A stretch of 64,000 nucleotides of DNA from Rhizobium herbae (GTDB lineage Bacteria; Pseudomonadota; Alphaproteobacteria; Rhizobiales; Rhizobiaceae). The stretch is from assembly GCF_017873135.1 (NCBI RefSeq), contig NZ_JAGGJV010000006.1, positions 432,707 through 496,706 on the forward strand, written 5' to 3'. The translations under genes were made by a program, and so were the position numbers. The stretch's first letter is position 1. Each line of letters opens with the position of its first letter. Shown in pieces: positions 25,776 through 34,073 of this stretch. The notes below the pieces were generated by a model. The model worked only from the letters and a program-made list of their open reading frames with translations, made no database searches and was not told the DNA's origin.

Positions 25776-26138
25776 TCAAATAATGGATCGGGGAGGGCCG
25801 AGTGCAGGTCGAGAGCTGAGGCCGGTGATCGGCCGCTGACGATCAAGATATCTCTGAGCACCAGAATACAGGTGAAAAACAACAGCGTTCGAAGCCGGGA
25901 GAATGACGTTGCACAGGCTGCACACGCTCTTGCAGCAAGCCTTCTGCTCTCCAGGGTGGAGATCACCCGGTCGAGCTACGTCGCCCTTCGACGTTTCGGT
26001 ATGCGCAACTTGAGCGAAGTCGTTATCGCACAGGACGGGAGCAGCCTCGGCCATCGGCGCGACGAGGAACATAATTGCGACCAAAACGGCCAGCAACTCT
26101 CTTCCGCCTCTTCGAATGGTTTGGCTTACGGCGATCAT
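25776..26138 (-). CDS. Small secreted Cys-rich protein of the copper island (CCKxxC type)
   Basis: A 120-residue protein with an N-terminal signal segment (about residues 14-33, LLAVLVAIMFLVAPMAEAAP) and a mature part containing 'EQKACCKSVCSLCNVILPAS', then a C-terminus rich in Pro and Arg that ends ALGPPRSII. The CCKxxC core matches the protein at 22489-22863, although the two are otherwise divergent. It stands 163 bp upstream of copA on the same strand. The family is not established; a DUF2946-like copper-associated secreted protein is the best guess. Confidence 0.6.
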   Translation of the reverse strand: MIAVSQTIRRGGRELLAVLVAIMFLVAPMAEAAPVLCDNDFAQVAHTETSKGDVARPGDLHPGEQKACCKSVCSLCNVILPASNAVVFHLYSGAQRYLDRQRPITGLSSRPALGPPRSII

Positions 26139-26305
26139 GTTTTCGCTCGATCCTTATCCCTATAATCAAGCATAGTGCCGTGTGGTTGCAAGAGTTGCGT
26201 TGACCCTGATCAAACGTGAGACCTTTCCGGGCCGCAAAGTCGAAGCTCCGGTTGCTGGGATGGACTGGGAGGACCAGCCCCCGGGAGCATGGAAGGAAGT
26301 GTGCG

Positions 26306-26872
26306 GTGACCGCAAACGCGAAAAAATTGGCGAACCTCATGCTCGTGACGCCCGCTTTGATCACGGTTATCTCTGTGGCGGCGGCGCAAACCGTCCCGAT
26401 GGGCAACGTCACACAAAGACAGGACGGCATGAAGGCGATGGCAAACGCCGCCAAAACCATCAACGCCATGTTCAGGGACTCGTCGGCATATGATGCAAAG
26501 ACGTTTAAGGCAGCGGCCGAAACCGTCCGGGCTCTTTCGGGAGTTGCTCTGTCGGCGCTTTTCGAGGGCCCTGTCACAACGCCAGGCTCGAAAGCCAGCG
26601 CAAGCATCGAAACCGAGCGCCAACAGTTCGACAAGCTGGCAAACGATCTTGGCGTCTACGCGTCCGCGCTTTCTGCCGCAGCTGACCGAAATCCCGACAC
26701 ACTCGGCCCCGGAACGCGGATGCAGGGGGGCGAGGCCATGATGGGCGGCCCCCTGGCAAGGAAGATTGATGCCGCCCGAGAAGCGGAATCAATGCCCGCC
26801 GAACATGCCTTTCATCTGATGCTCCAAACGTGCACATCGTGCCACGCCAAGTTCCGAATCGAGGTTAAGTAG
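26306..26872 (+). CDS. Cytochrome c' (class II c-type cytochrome)
   Basis: A 188-residue secreted protein. The signal peptide covers roughly residues 1-26 (ALITVISVAAAQ), then the cytochrome c' four-helix bundle starts with 'MGNVTQRQDGMKAMANAAKTINAMF'. The haem site CTSCH lies near the C-terminus (residues 176-180), as is typical for class II. I place the start at GTG 26306 behind GGAAGG; the frame is open from 26216. It is the only plus-strand gene of the copper island. Cytochromes of this class bind NO or act in electron transfer; in this setting an electron partner of the oxidase is possible. Confidence 0.85.
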   Translation: MTANAKKLANLMLVTPALITVISVAAAQTVPMGNVTQRQDGMKAMANAAKTINAMFRDSSAYDAKTFKAAAETVRALSGVALSALFEGPVTTPGSKASASIETERQQFDKLANDLGVYASALSAAADRNPDTLGPGTRMQGGEAMMGGPLARKIDAAREAESMPAEHAFHLMLQTCTSCHAKFRIEVK

Positions 26873-27360
26873 GGGGAGTCGCAACCGTTACTCGCCGTCG
26901 TAGGACGCCGCTAGAAGGCGAAGACGATTGAGCGCGGTGGCTTGAGAGCCACATCTTTTCGGATTGGAAATTTTCAACTTTCATTTTGCGGCTGTTTTTG
27001 TTGCCGTGGGAAATTTGAGGCTGCTTTTCACATGTGTGCATGAAGATCAAGATGGGAAAGTTCCATAAATTGGCGTTATCCCACGAAGTATGTCTTTTCA
27101 GACACTTAAGCTATTTGACCAACCTGTCGCCGGTTCGATTCCTATTCAAGGCGCCCCAACCTTGATGTGTCGTGGGTTTGCCACCTGAAGGAAAAGGATG
27201 GTTTTAACTTCTAAGGTAATGGTTCGCCAAATTCCCCCTAACTCTCCTAGCAAGATTGTTTTCCATGAAATGGCCCAACATGTCTTTGCTTATTGTCATG
27301 TTTCATTTGAGGTATAAAATACGTCAACTGGCGCTTGCAGCGTCCCATGAGGAACGCAAA
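26873..27360. other. AT-rich intergenic stretch with a dif-like repeat
   Basis: A 488-bp region with no supported gene and markedly lower GC than the flanks. It contains one copy (27062-27084) of a 23-bp sequence repeated near the other end of the window. A T-arm-like string (GGTTCGATTCC, 27133) does not fold into a tRNA. The promoter of the response regulator gene should lie in the last 100 bp. Confidence 0.5.
27062..27084. repeat. 23-bp direct repeat, copy A, with dif-like CATAA-N7-TTAT core
   Basis: TCCATAAATTGGCGTTATCC plus CAC matches copy B (63110-63132) at 21 of 23 bases in the same orientation. The core has inverted arms CATAA and TTAT(C) around a 7-bp centre, the layout of XerCD/dif-like recombination sites. 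The two copies are 36 kb apart. Confidence 0.6.
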
Positions 27361-27753
27361 GTGAACGTCACCGTATCCAACAAAATTTTGATTCTTGAGG
27401 ATGAGCCGCTCATTGCGATTGATCTCGACTACATGCTTGAGAATGCCGGCTTTAAAACAAGGGTTTGTGTATCCCGTGCCGAGGCGATGGATTGGCTCGC
27501 CGAGCAAACCCCGCTCGTCGCGCTTCTCGACATCCAGTTGAAGGACGGATCGTGTACGGCTGTAGCCTCACTTCTGCATGACCGCGGTGTTCCATTTATC
27601 GTTACTTCCGGTGTGATGAAGGATTCTGCCCCAGAAATTTTCTCGAATGGAACTTGGCTCTCGAAGCCCAGCGATGACGATTCCGTCCGAAACGCCATAA
27701 GCCAGGCTATAGAACCGCTGGAGTTCAGCGAAACTTGGAAGCGCGAGGCATGA
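27361..27753 (+). CDS. Single-domain response regulator (CheY-like receiver)
   Basis: A 130-residue receiver domain with no output domain. Acidic pocket 'LILEDEPLIAID' (residues 10-20), phospho-acceptor Asp in 'PLVALLDIQLKDGS', Ser/Thr in 'FIVTSGV' and the conserved Lys in 'TWLSKPSDDD' are all present. I place the start at GTG 27361 (VNVTVSNKILIL); the frame is open upstream to 27256 without a good ribosome site. Such proteins relay phosphate in a phosphorelay or titrate a kinase. No histidine kinase is adjacent, so its partner must be elsewhere. Confidence 0.85.
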   Translation: MNVTVSNKILILEDEPLIAIDLDYMLENAGFKTRVCVSRAEAMDWLAEQTPLVALLDIQLKDGSCTAVASLLHDRGVPFIVTSGVMKDSAPEIFSNGTWLSKPSDDDSVRNAISQAIEPLEFSETWKREA

Positions 27754-28241
27754 TCCAGTCAGACAGACAGCAGTGGTGCCAGAGGAGCGTCTCCTTGGGG
27801 AAATTTCGAAGAGGCCAAGACATTGGCCAGCCGTCCTGAAGAAGAGCGGGTTGCAGCAGACAGAAAGAAGCCGACGTGTGGAGACAAGCGCGGCTCAAAA
27901 AGCAGGTCGGCGCTGAAGATTCTGTCTGCTGACGGCGCCGGGCCGCCCTGAATTGTCGTCCCCACGGCGTGACCCATGCGCTAAATAGCGACCTCGACAT
28001 TCCCTCCTCGGTGGGGCAAGTTAACGGTCTGCATGCTGGCGATCGGCAATCAAATGATGAAACGCGTCCTACTGGCAACGACCGTCACGTTCGTCGCCGT
28101 GTTTCTAATTTATTGGCTCACGAGCTAACCGACGGCGTCGAGCCCGATTTTGCCGCTGGCCAGTCGCTTGAGCTTGGCCTCTTCGTTGGCGAGCCGCTGT
28201 TCCGCGCATACCGTTTTCATCTCGGTTGTGGGGCAGGTCGT
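27754..28241. other. Intergenic region with possible very small ORFs
   Basis: No gene with a recognised family. Two tiny frames stand out: a 24-codon plus-strand frame at 28054-28128 that is a single hydrophobic segment, and a 31-codon minus-strand frame at 28125-28220 (MKTVCAEQRLANEEAKLKRL). Neither has a clear ribosome site. Confidence 0.4.
28054..28128 (+). CDS. Possible 24-residue single-span membrane peptide
   Basis: The frame reads MMKRVLLATTVTFVAVFLIY then WLTS: two starting Met, a Lys-Arg positive flank and about 17 hydrophobic residues, the build of a small inner-membrane protein. There is no clear Shine-Dalgarno sequence and no family is known to me, so the assignment is tentative. 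Confidence 0.3.
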   Translation: MMKRVLLATTVTFVAVFLIYWLTS

Positions 28242-28532
28242 TTATGCCACAGTATCGACGATCGACGCACGCTTGGCGCGGGGGTAGAAGGCCTCGCGGT
28301 GGCCGTGCATTCCAGTATCCTCGCCACAGTTTTCACAGGCCTGGCCTTGCGGGTTGGTCCATAGCCCATTCCAACGCACGAGCAATTTCTCGACGATCGC
28401 GTTAAATGCTCTCACCACTGACATCCGCGAGGCCGGCCTTGCCGCAGCCAGATCGGCTTCTAGACTGCTCTGCGGCTCTCTCGGATAGAATTTTCCCTGG
28501 TCCAGTGAAACGATTGTCAGCGGTGATAGCAT
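28242..28532 (-). CDS. Small hypothetical protein downstream of the CadC-like regulator
   Basis: A 96-residue frame with a good ribosome site (GGAGAAGG, 10 bp before ATG 28532) but no recognised domain. It contains a Cys pair (QACENCGED) and a basic C-terminal part. It lies 81 bp downstream of the CadC-like gene on the same strand. The stop at 28242 is followed in frame by another 38 open codons, so an older, longer frame is possible. Confidence 0.4.
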   Translation of the reverse strand: MLSPLTIVSLDQGKFYPREPQSSLEADLAAARPASRMSVVRAFNAIVEKLLVRWNGLWTNPQGQACENCGEDTGMHGHREAFYPRAKRASIVDTVA

Positions 28533-28613
28533 GACCTTCTCCTCCGGTTGATGGGAGGAGTATCGACGTTGCAGGGCGTTTTGGTCCTTTAAAGGCTTCC
28601 AAAAAGTTCCAAA

Positions 28614-30140
28614 TCAGCCTTCCGGCAGGCCGAGTAGTTTTAGCGCCGCCAGGATCGGTGCAAGCCGCGATGGGTCCATTCCCGGCTGGCCGGCACGGAT
28701 GCGGGAGATCGTGACGCCCGGGGAAATCCGCCTCAAGTCGTCCAGACAACGTGCGGCCTCGTCCATCCGCCCCAGACGGGCATTGGCGGTCACAAGCATC
28801 CAATAGATGGGGTCAAAGCGCGGATTGCTGGCAAGCGCCCGTCCGGCCCACAGCAACGCCTCCTCATCCTCACCGAGTTGGATATGTACATGTGCAATGC
28901 CGCATAGCGGTAGGTGCGCGCCGTTCTCTCCGGGGCTGAGGCAATTGGCGCGATGGAATAGCTTGAGTGCGGTCTGAAGATCGCCGCAATGCAGATGACC
29001 GACACCTGCGCGGGCGACGACCATGAGGTTGTTCGGATTGGCCTCGACCGCGGCATTCAGCACACGTATCGCCCAGTCATATTCCCGCGTCGTCTGCAAG
29101 AGCGCGATCCCGCAATGTGCCATCACCATGGCATCGCCACGCGCATGCTCCAAAGCGCGTCGCACGTAAAGATTGCACATCTCGCGGTCGTCCGAGCCGA
29201 GCGCAGGCCATCCCATCGCCGTTCTGTGTTCCAGCGCCCAGGCAGCATGGGACAGAAGAAGAGCATTATCGGGTTCATGGGCGAGCCCTTCCTGAAGCAA
29301 AGCATATGCCTCAGCGTTGCCGGCCTCGCTTTCGCTGGTGATTCCATCGAGAGCCCTGAGATAGATATCGTAGGCTGCCACGCTATCCGGGCGCTCCCGC
29401 CTTGCCCGCTCCATCTCTGCCTGCTGCACGTGGGGCTCGATCACACCAACGACATTTTCGGTGATGCGGTCCTGGAAATCGAAAATGTCATCAAGTATGC
29501 CGTCATATGTCTGCGCCCAAAGATGCCTGCCTTCCGGCACTTCGACAAGCTGGGCGATGATTCGAATGCGGTTTCCAACCTTGCGGATGCTGCCTCCCAG
29601 AAGGTACCGCACGCCAAGATCGCCAGCACCGGCTGCCTTCTCAGGCTCAGGCGAAACATCGATCGATTGCGGCAGCCGAATCACGGCAAAGCTACGAAAG
29701 CGACTGAGACCGGCAATGATATCGGCAGAAATGCCCGCGGCAAAATAGTCCTGTTCTGGATCGGCGCTAAGGTTCCGAAACGATGCTAAGGCAAGACGCG
29801 GGATTGCGGCATGCGTCTCGCCGGAAATTTCTTGGCTGGAGAGAAGGCGGTATCCGATGCGCGGCACGGTCATGATGAACTCGCCGCCTGCCCCTAGGCC
29901 CACGATGGCCTTGCGCAAGGCGGCGATCTGCACAGTGAGATTGCCCTCCTCAACAGTCGCGTTGCCCCAAGCTGCGGCCATCAACGCGTCCTTGGTGACA
30001 ACCTCTCCCTTTGCCTCCACCAGTGCCTTGAGGAGCGCTGTTCCCTTCTGGCCAAGAGCGGCCGCCGAGCTGCCGCGCAGCAGAATACTGCGATCGGCCG
30101 CAAGCGTGAACGTTCCGAATGTATGCTCCGTCCGCTCCAT
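28614..30140 (-). CDS. Winged-helix (OmpR/CadC-type) regulator with TPR domain
   Basis: A 508-residue regulator. Residues 8-100 form a Trans_reg_C winged helix (LRGSSAAALGQKGTALLKAL ... 'NLTVQIAALRKAIV' ... 'IMTVPRIGYRL'). Residues 113-225 are the TolB-like domain common in CadC/adenylate-cyclase-type proteins (LALASFRNLSADPEQDYFAA; 'VRYLLGGSIRK'; 'LWAQTYDG'), and about five TPR-like repeats follow. There is no transmembrane helix between DNA-binding and sensor parts, so it should act in the cytosol. Its target is unknown; the small gene at 28242 is co-oriented. Confidence 0.85.
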   Translation of the reverse strand: MERTEHTFGTFTLAADRSILLRGSSAAALGQKGTALLKALVEAKGEVVTKDALMAAAWGNATVEEGNLTVQIAALRKAIVGLGAGGEFIMTVPRIGYRLLSSQEISGETHAAIPRLALASFRNLSADPEQDYFAAGISADIIAGLSRFRSFAVIRLPQSIDVSPEPEKAAGAGDLGVRYLLGGSIRKVGNRIRIIAQLVEVPEGRHLWAQTYDGILDDIFDFQDRITENVVGVIEPHVQQAEMERARRERPDSVAAYDIYLRALDGITSESEAGNAEAYALLQEGLAHEPDNALLLSHAAWALEHRTAMGWPALGSDDREMCNLYVRRALEHARGDAMVMAHCGIALLQTTREYDWAIRVLNAAVEANPNNLMVVARAGVGHLHCGDLQTALKLFHRANCLSPGENGAHLPLCGIAHVHIQLGEDEEALLWAGRALASNPRFDPIYWMLVTANARLGRMDEAARCLDDLRRISPGVTISRIRAGQPGMDPSRLAPILAALKLLGLPEG

Positions 30141-30602
30141 GCAGTCACTATATGCTCTGGCGAGACACTTGAATATGCGCCGTATGGGGCAGGCATCCCC
30201 AACGCGCTATAGAGACCAATTTGCCGCAAAACGGCTGATGCATTCGAGCGCCGACCGGGAAGAGGAGGGCACGGTATGGACCCTCAGCGACAACCAGAAA
30301 CCACAGGAGGACGGTGAGGGTTTACGCGAACACACCCAAGAGGCTTGCGCTGGGTTCGTAAGAAGCTCCGTTGAGACTTGGCCGATGATTTCGGCCGACT
30401 TAATGAGCGACACAAACGGGTTGTCGCGCGATCAGAATGTGGCGGCAATAGCCGATGGTCTCCTTTTCGCCCGCATTCCGGACGTTGCAATGGCTTTCGA
30501 GTTTGCCGAAAGCTGCCGTTTGCCTGGTGCCTTTTTATTCAACAACGGAAGTTTTTTCCGTGCGCTGATCTTCCTAACCAATCTCTTCGGCTAGCGGGGC
30601 TG
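30141..30602. other. Intergenic region, no supported gene
   Basis: A 460-bp gap upstream of the CadC-like gene and of the broken membrane-protein gene. The plus-strand frame crossing it is the antisense of the CadC gene and lacks a domain. The last 60 bp contain SFFRALIFLT in one frame and NQSLRLAGLMLLAM in another, suggesting a frameshift in the start of the broken gene. Confidence 0.45.
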
Positions 30603-31322
30603 ATGCTGCTGGCGATGGCGGGGTCCATTGGGGTGTGGCAGGCGCCGGGCGTGGTCAATGACTGGCGGGTGGCGAGCGATCCCGTCACGGTACCCGACGC
30701 GAAGATCACCGATGGAGAATGCCATGCGCGGCGGGTGATGTTCGTCGATTGCTCGGCCCATGTCGCCTATGAAATCGAAGGCAAGAGCGTGGAGCACGAT
30801 ATCGACTTGATGTTCGTGAATTTCCACACGGGCGATTATGAGGTCGATGTGGTGCGTTCGGCATCGTAGCCCAATCGAGCGGCGTTGTCGCTAGGACTGG
30901 ACATGCTGTGGAACCGCACGCTCGTTGACAGTGCCTTCATGCTGGGGATCGCGGCAGCAGGAATTGGCCTCTTTGCGAGGGGCGCCAAGAGTGATCGCAG
31001 TCGCCGGTTGGCGCGGCGGGAAACCACGCTGGATCTCCGGGAAGTCAAAGTGGCTCAAATCAGCCCGGTCTTGGGGGGCAAGTATGTGCAGTTCCAATAT
31101 GGCGCCGACCGCAAGGGCAAGCCGTTGCTGGCGATGTCGTTCTTTGGCGGGAAGAAAGAGCCCTATTGGCTCGATGGGCAGCGCGGAATAGCGCTGGCGG
31201 CGCTGCCGGAAGGGGCGAGCATACCGGTACTGCTCGACGCAGACCTGAAGCGGCTCGATGTCTCGCCGCCGGAGATTGCGACGATTGCGGCACGGTTGAA
31301 AGGGATGGTGGCGGGGGCTTGA
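30603..31322 (+). pseudogene. DUF3592-like rhizobial membrane protein gene split by an amber codon
   Basis: Two neighbouring frames are in the same register. The first (MLLAMAGSIGVWQAPGVVND ... EVDVVRSAS) ends at TAG 30867-30869. The frame then reads PNRAALSLGLDMLWNRTLVD, a second transmembrane segment and a cytosolic tail to TGA 31322. Replacing TAG by CAG would restore one protein of about 240 residues with two transmembrane segments and a Cys-containing periplasmic loop (DGECHARRVMFVDCSAHVAY). That layout recalls the DUF3592-like membrane proteins of Rhizobiaceae. The N-terminus is also unclear, with a likely frame change near 30580. The family name is tentative. Confidence 0.65.
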
Positions 31323-31436
31323 GGAAGGGGCCGTCAAACAGGTATTCAAAGCACCGAAGCTCGTAATACGAGACGGATGCACTTGGCATTAGTTGAGAGC
31401 GTTCAGTTCACAATCGGACCCTGAGGAGTTCACGCC

Positions 31437-32696
31437 ATGGCCATGTTTGAAAAGAAGATGGCTGCGGCAGGTGGGGCTGGTTCTGGCGACGTCGACTCTG
31501 GATATGCCTGGGGGCGGCTGGTACTCACGCTCATTCTCGGCACCGTTGCCTGCGTCGGCAATTGGTCCGTCGTCGTGCTTCTTCCAACCCTGCAAGTTGA
31601 GTTCGACACGGTGCGTGGCGGAGCCTCGCTTCCTTATACCTGCACGATGCTTGGCTTTGCCTTTGGCGGGGTGGTGATGGGTCGTCTGGCCGATCGGGTC
31701 GGCATCGTTGTGCCGGTGCTGATCGGGGCGTTCTTGCTTTGCATTGGCTACATCATGGCCGCCCTTACCACCAACATCTGGCAATTCGCCGCCTGTTCAG
31801 CTGTAATCGGCCTTGGGTCAGCTGCCGGCTTCGCGCCGCTGATATCCGACCTCTCTCTTTGGTTTAGCAAGCACCGGGCGCTCGCAGTCGCCTTTGCGGC
31901 TTCGGGCAGCTATCTTTCCGGCGCGGTTTGGCCGATGGCTATCGAGCATTTTCAGACGACCCAGGGCTGGCGTGCGACCCATGTCGGAATCGGCATTTTC
32001 ATCCCACTGGTGATGGTGCCCATCGGTCTGCTATTGAAGCGGCGCCTACAGACCCTCACCTATGTCCAAGCCGAGGCGGTAACCGAAGCAGCACGCAACG
32101 AACTGGGTCTAAGCCCGAACGCGTTGCAAGTCGTCCTCGTCGTCGCCGGCTTTGCGTGCTGCATGGCAATGTCAATGCCGCAGGTCCATATCGTCGCCTA
32201 TTGCGGGGATCTCGGCTACGGTGTGGCGGTGGGTACGCAGATCATCGCCTTGATGCTTGGACTGGGTGTGGTCAGCCGATTGGCGTCCGGGGCGGTCGCC
32301 GACCGGATCGGTGCCGGCCCGATGTTGATCCTCGGTTCCTCAATGCAGGCAGCAGCGCTGCTGCTATATCTGTTTTTCAACAGCAAGTCGTCGCTCTACG
32401 TGATCTCCGGCCTGTTCGGGCTATTCCAAGGCGGCATAGTTCCGATGTATGCCGTGATTATTCGTAAATATTTGCCGCCACGTGAGGCAGGTATCAGGAT
32501 TAGCCTGGTGTTGATGGCGACCGTACTTGGCATGGCTTGTGGGGGCTTAGCCGCTGGTTACATTTTCGATGCCACCGGCTCCTACCGCCTGGCCTTCCTG
32601 CATGGCTTCCTTTGGAACTGCGTCAACCTTGCTTTGGTGAGCTGGTTGATCCTATGGCCCAGGCTGCGTCGGAGGCAGCAAGCGATGGCGACGTGA
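31437..32696 (+). CDS. MFS transporter
   Basis: A 419-residue protein with twelve predicted transmembrane segments. The MFS loop 2-3 motif appears as 'GVVMGRLADRVGIVVP' and again in the second half as 'LASGAVADRIGAGPM'. The N-terminal 25 residues are hydrophilic. The general layout resembles the monocarboxylate/OFA group, but the substrate cannot be assigned. GAGGAG lies 10 bp before ATG 31437. It stands alone, without an enzyme or regulator gene adjacent. Confidence 0.87.
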   Translation: MAMFEKKMAAAGGAGSGDVDSGYAWGRLVLTLILGTVACVGNWSVVVLLPTLQVEFDTVRGGASLPYTCTMLGFAFGGVVMGRLADRVGIVVPVLIGAFLLCIGYIMAALTTNIWQFAACSAVIGLGSAAGFAPLISDLSLWFSKHRALAVAFAASGSYLSGAVWPMAIEHFQTTQGWRATHVGIGIFIPLVMVPIGLLLKRRLQTLTYVQAEAVTEAARNELGLSPNALQVVLVVAGFACCMAMSMPQVHIVAYCGDLGYGVAVGTQIIALMLGLGVVSRLASGAVADRIGAGPMLILGSSMQAAALLLYLFFNSKSSLYVISGLFGLFQGGIVPMYAVIIRKYLPPREAGIRISLVLMATVLGMACGGLAAGYIFDATGSYRLAFLHGFLWNCVNLALVSWLILWPRLRRRQQAMAT

Positions 32697-33127
32697 ACAG
32701 GGGCATTTCTCGCCCCGCAACAATGCTCTCGATTCACCGCGTAACTCGCTAACCAAAGATCAGGGGATGAGCGCCTTCTCGTGGGGCGAAGAGACGCCCT
32801 GGTGGCGATCGGATCAGGGCAAAAACTATCTTCGGCTCTGCCACAGCGACGGACAGAACAAGCGGAACGTACGTGAGATAAGCCAGCGCTGGCGTAGGCC
32901 GCATTAGCGCGTGACGTGATCCTGTCACGACATTCCAAATCAGGCTAAGACAGGTCGGAAATTTCACGCCAACATTCACTTTTGATGGCGCGTCATGGCC
33001 GACATGGCCTATAGGAGCTGCCACCACCAAGGCTTGGCCCTGGTCCCGTCCCCGCCGCTCCAAGTCTCGATATCTTGCAAGCACCAGGGAAACCGTCGCA
33101 CACTATGTTTGCTTGCAGGAAGAAATA
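32697..33127. other. Intergenic region with a possible minus-strand fragment
   Basis: A 431-bp gap. A short GC hairpin (GGGGC-ATTTCTC-GCCCC, 32700-32716) follows the MFS stop and could end its transcript. A minus-strand frame 32749-33084 contains a hydrophobic stretch (LAYLTYVPLVLSVAVAEPK) but has no ribosome site or recognised family. Confidence 0.4.
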
Positions 33128-33889
33128 GTGACTACAACCGAGAGCTTACCGTCCGACATCTATGCCATTGCCGACGTCCATGGACGCGCCGATCTTCTTG
33201 AGGTCATGCTTGGATACATCGCGGCTGCCTCGAGTGATCATCAATCCAAGCCGGTCGTGATCTTCCTAGGCGATCTGATCGACCGCGGCCCTTACAGTCC
33301 AAAGGTGCTCGATCAGGTCTGTTCGACACTCGACCTTTATCCGGGTTCTCGGCTGATCCTTGGCAACCATGATTTTTACCTGCGTGAGCTCCTTCGTGGC
33401 GCTCTCACCCATGAGGACGCCGTCAACTGGATGGACTGGGGAGGCGTCGCAACGGTGAGCGCATATTCCAATCGCCCGGTGCCTGATTTCGAGAACATCG
33501 CCGCAGATATCCGCCGCGTCTTCCCCCACCATGTGGACTTGCTGGAGAACGCGCTGACCTTCAAGGAGATCGGGCGCTTTTGCTTTGTTCACGCTGGAAT
33601 ACGTCCCGGCGTTCAGCTTGCTTATCAAAGCGAATACGACTTGCGCTGGATCAGGGCGGGCTTCCTCGACCACATGGACGTCTTTGGCCACGTCGTTTTG
33701 CACGGTCACACGATCACGAAGTCGCTGCGGCCCGAAGTCTACGCGAATCGCATAGCTTTGGATACCGGAGCATATCGAACTGGCCGGCTGAGCGCCGCCG
33801 TAATCAGGCGCGATGAGCTTTCACATTTCGTATGCACCGAACTCACCGAGACCGGTGCCATCCAGGTCGGCGAGTGGCGGCCTGACTGA
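33128..33889 (+). CDS. Calcineurin-like metallophosphatase (serine/threonine phosphatase type)
   Basis: A 253-residue protein of the bacterial PP2A-like/PrpA group. The metal-binding motifs are in order: 'IYAIADVHGRAD' (D-x-H), 'IFLGDLIDRGPYS' (GDxxDRG), 'LILGNHDFYL' (GNHD), 'FCFVHAGIRPG' (His) and 'VVLHGHTIT' (GH). I start it at GTG 33128 behind AGGAAG. It could dephosphorylate proteins or small molecules such as diadenosine tetraphosphate; substrate and pathway are open. It has no clear operon partner. Confidence 0.87.
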   Translation: MTTTESLPSDIYAIADVHGRADLLEVMLGYIAAASSDHQSKPVVIFLGDLIDRGPYSPKVLDQVCSTLDLYPGSRLILGNHDFYLRELLRGALTHEDAVNWMDWGGVATVSAYSNRPVPDFENIAADIRRVFPHHVDLLENALTFKEIGRFCFVHAGIRPGVQLAYQSEYDLRWIRAGFLDHMDVFGHVVLHGHTITKSLRPEVYANRIALDTGAYRTGRLSAAVIRRDELSHFVCTELTETGAIQVGEWRPD

Positions 33890-34073
33890 TCGACAAGAGA
33901 AGGAGATCGAGTTTCAATGGTTTCCATAGTGGGGCGTTACGCCACAAAATCTCAGATAAGTCGGAAGGCTATTTAGATCATAAAGGCGTGCCGGCGGTTC
34001 GAACCGTTCAAGGCGGCAGACCTCCACGTGTGCGTGACACACAGTATCCCCTCAGAGTTCCGTCGCATCTAGA

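Noticed and set aside
27121..27160. tRNA 3' end or att-like T-arm (GCCGGTTCGATTCC ... CAAGGCGCCCC)
   Set aside because: The T-stem does not pair (CGCCG against CCTAT) and no anticodon or acceptor arm folds around it. Similar strings at 33990-34010 and 63890-63925 also fail; the last lies inside the protein-coding frame at 63854-64000.
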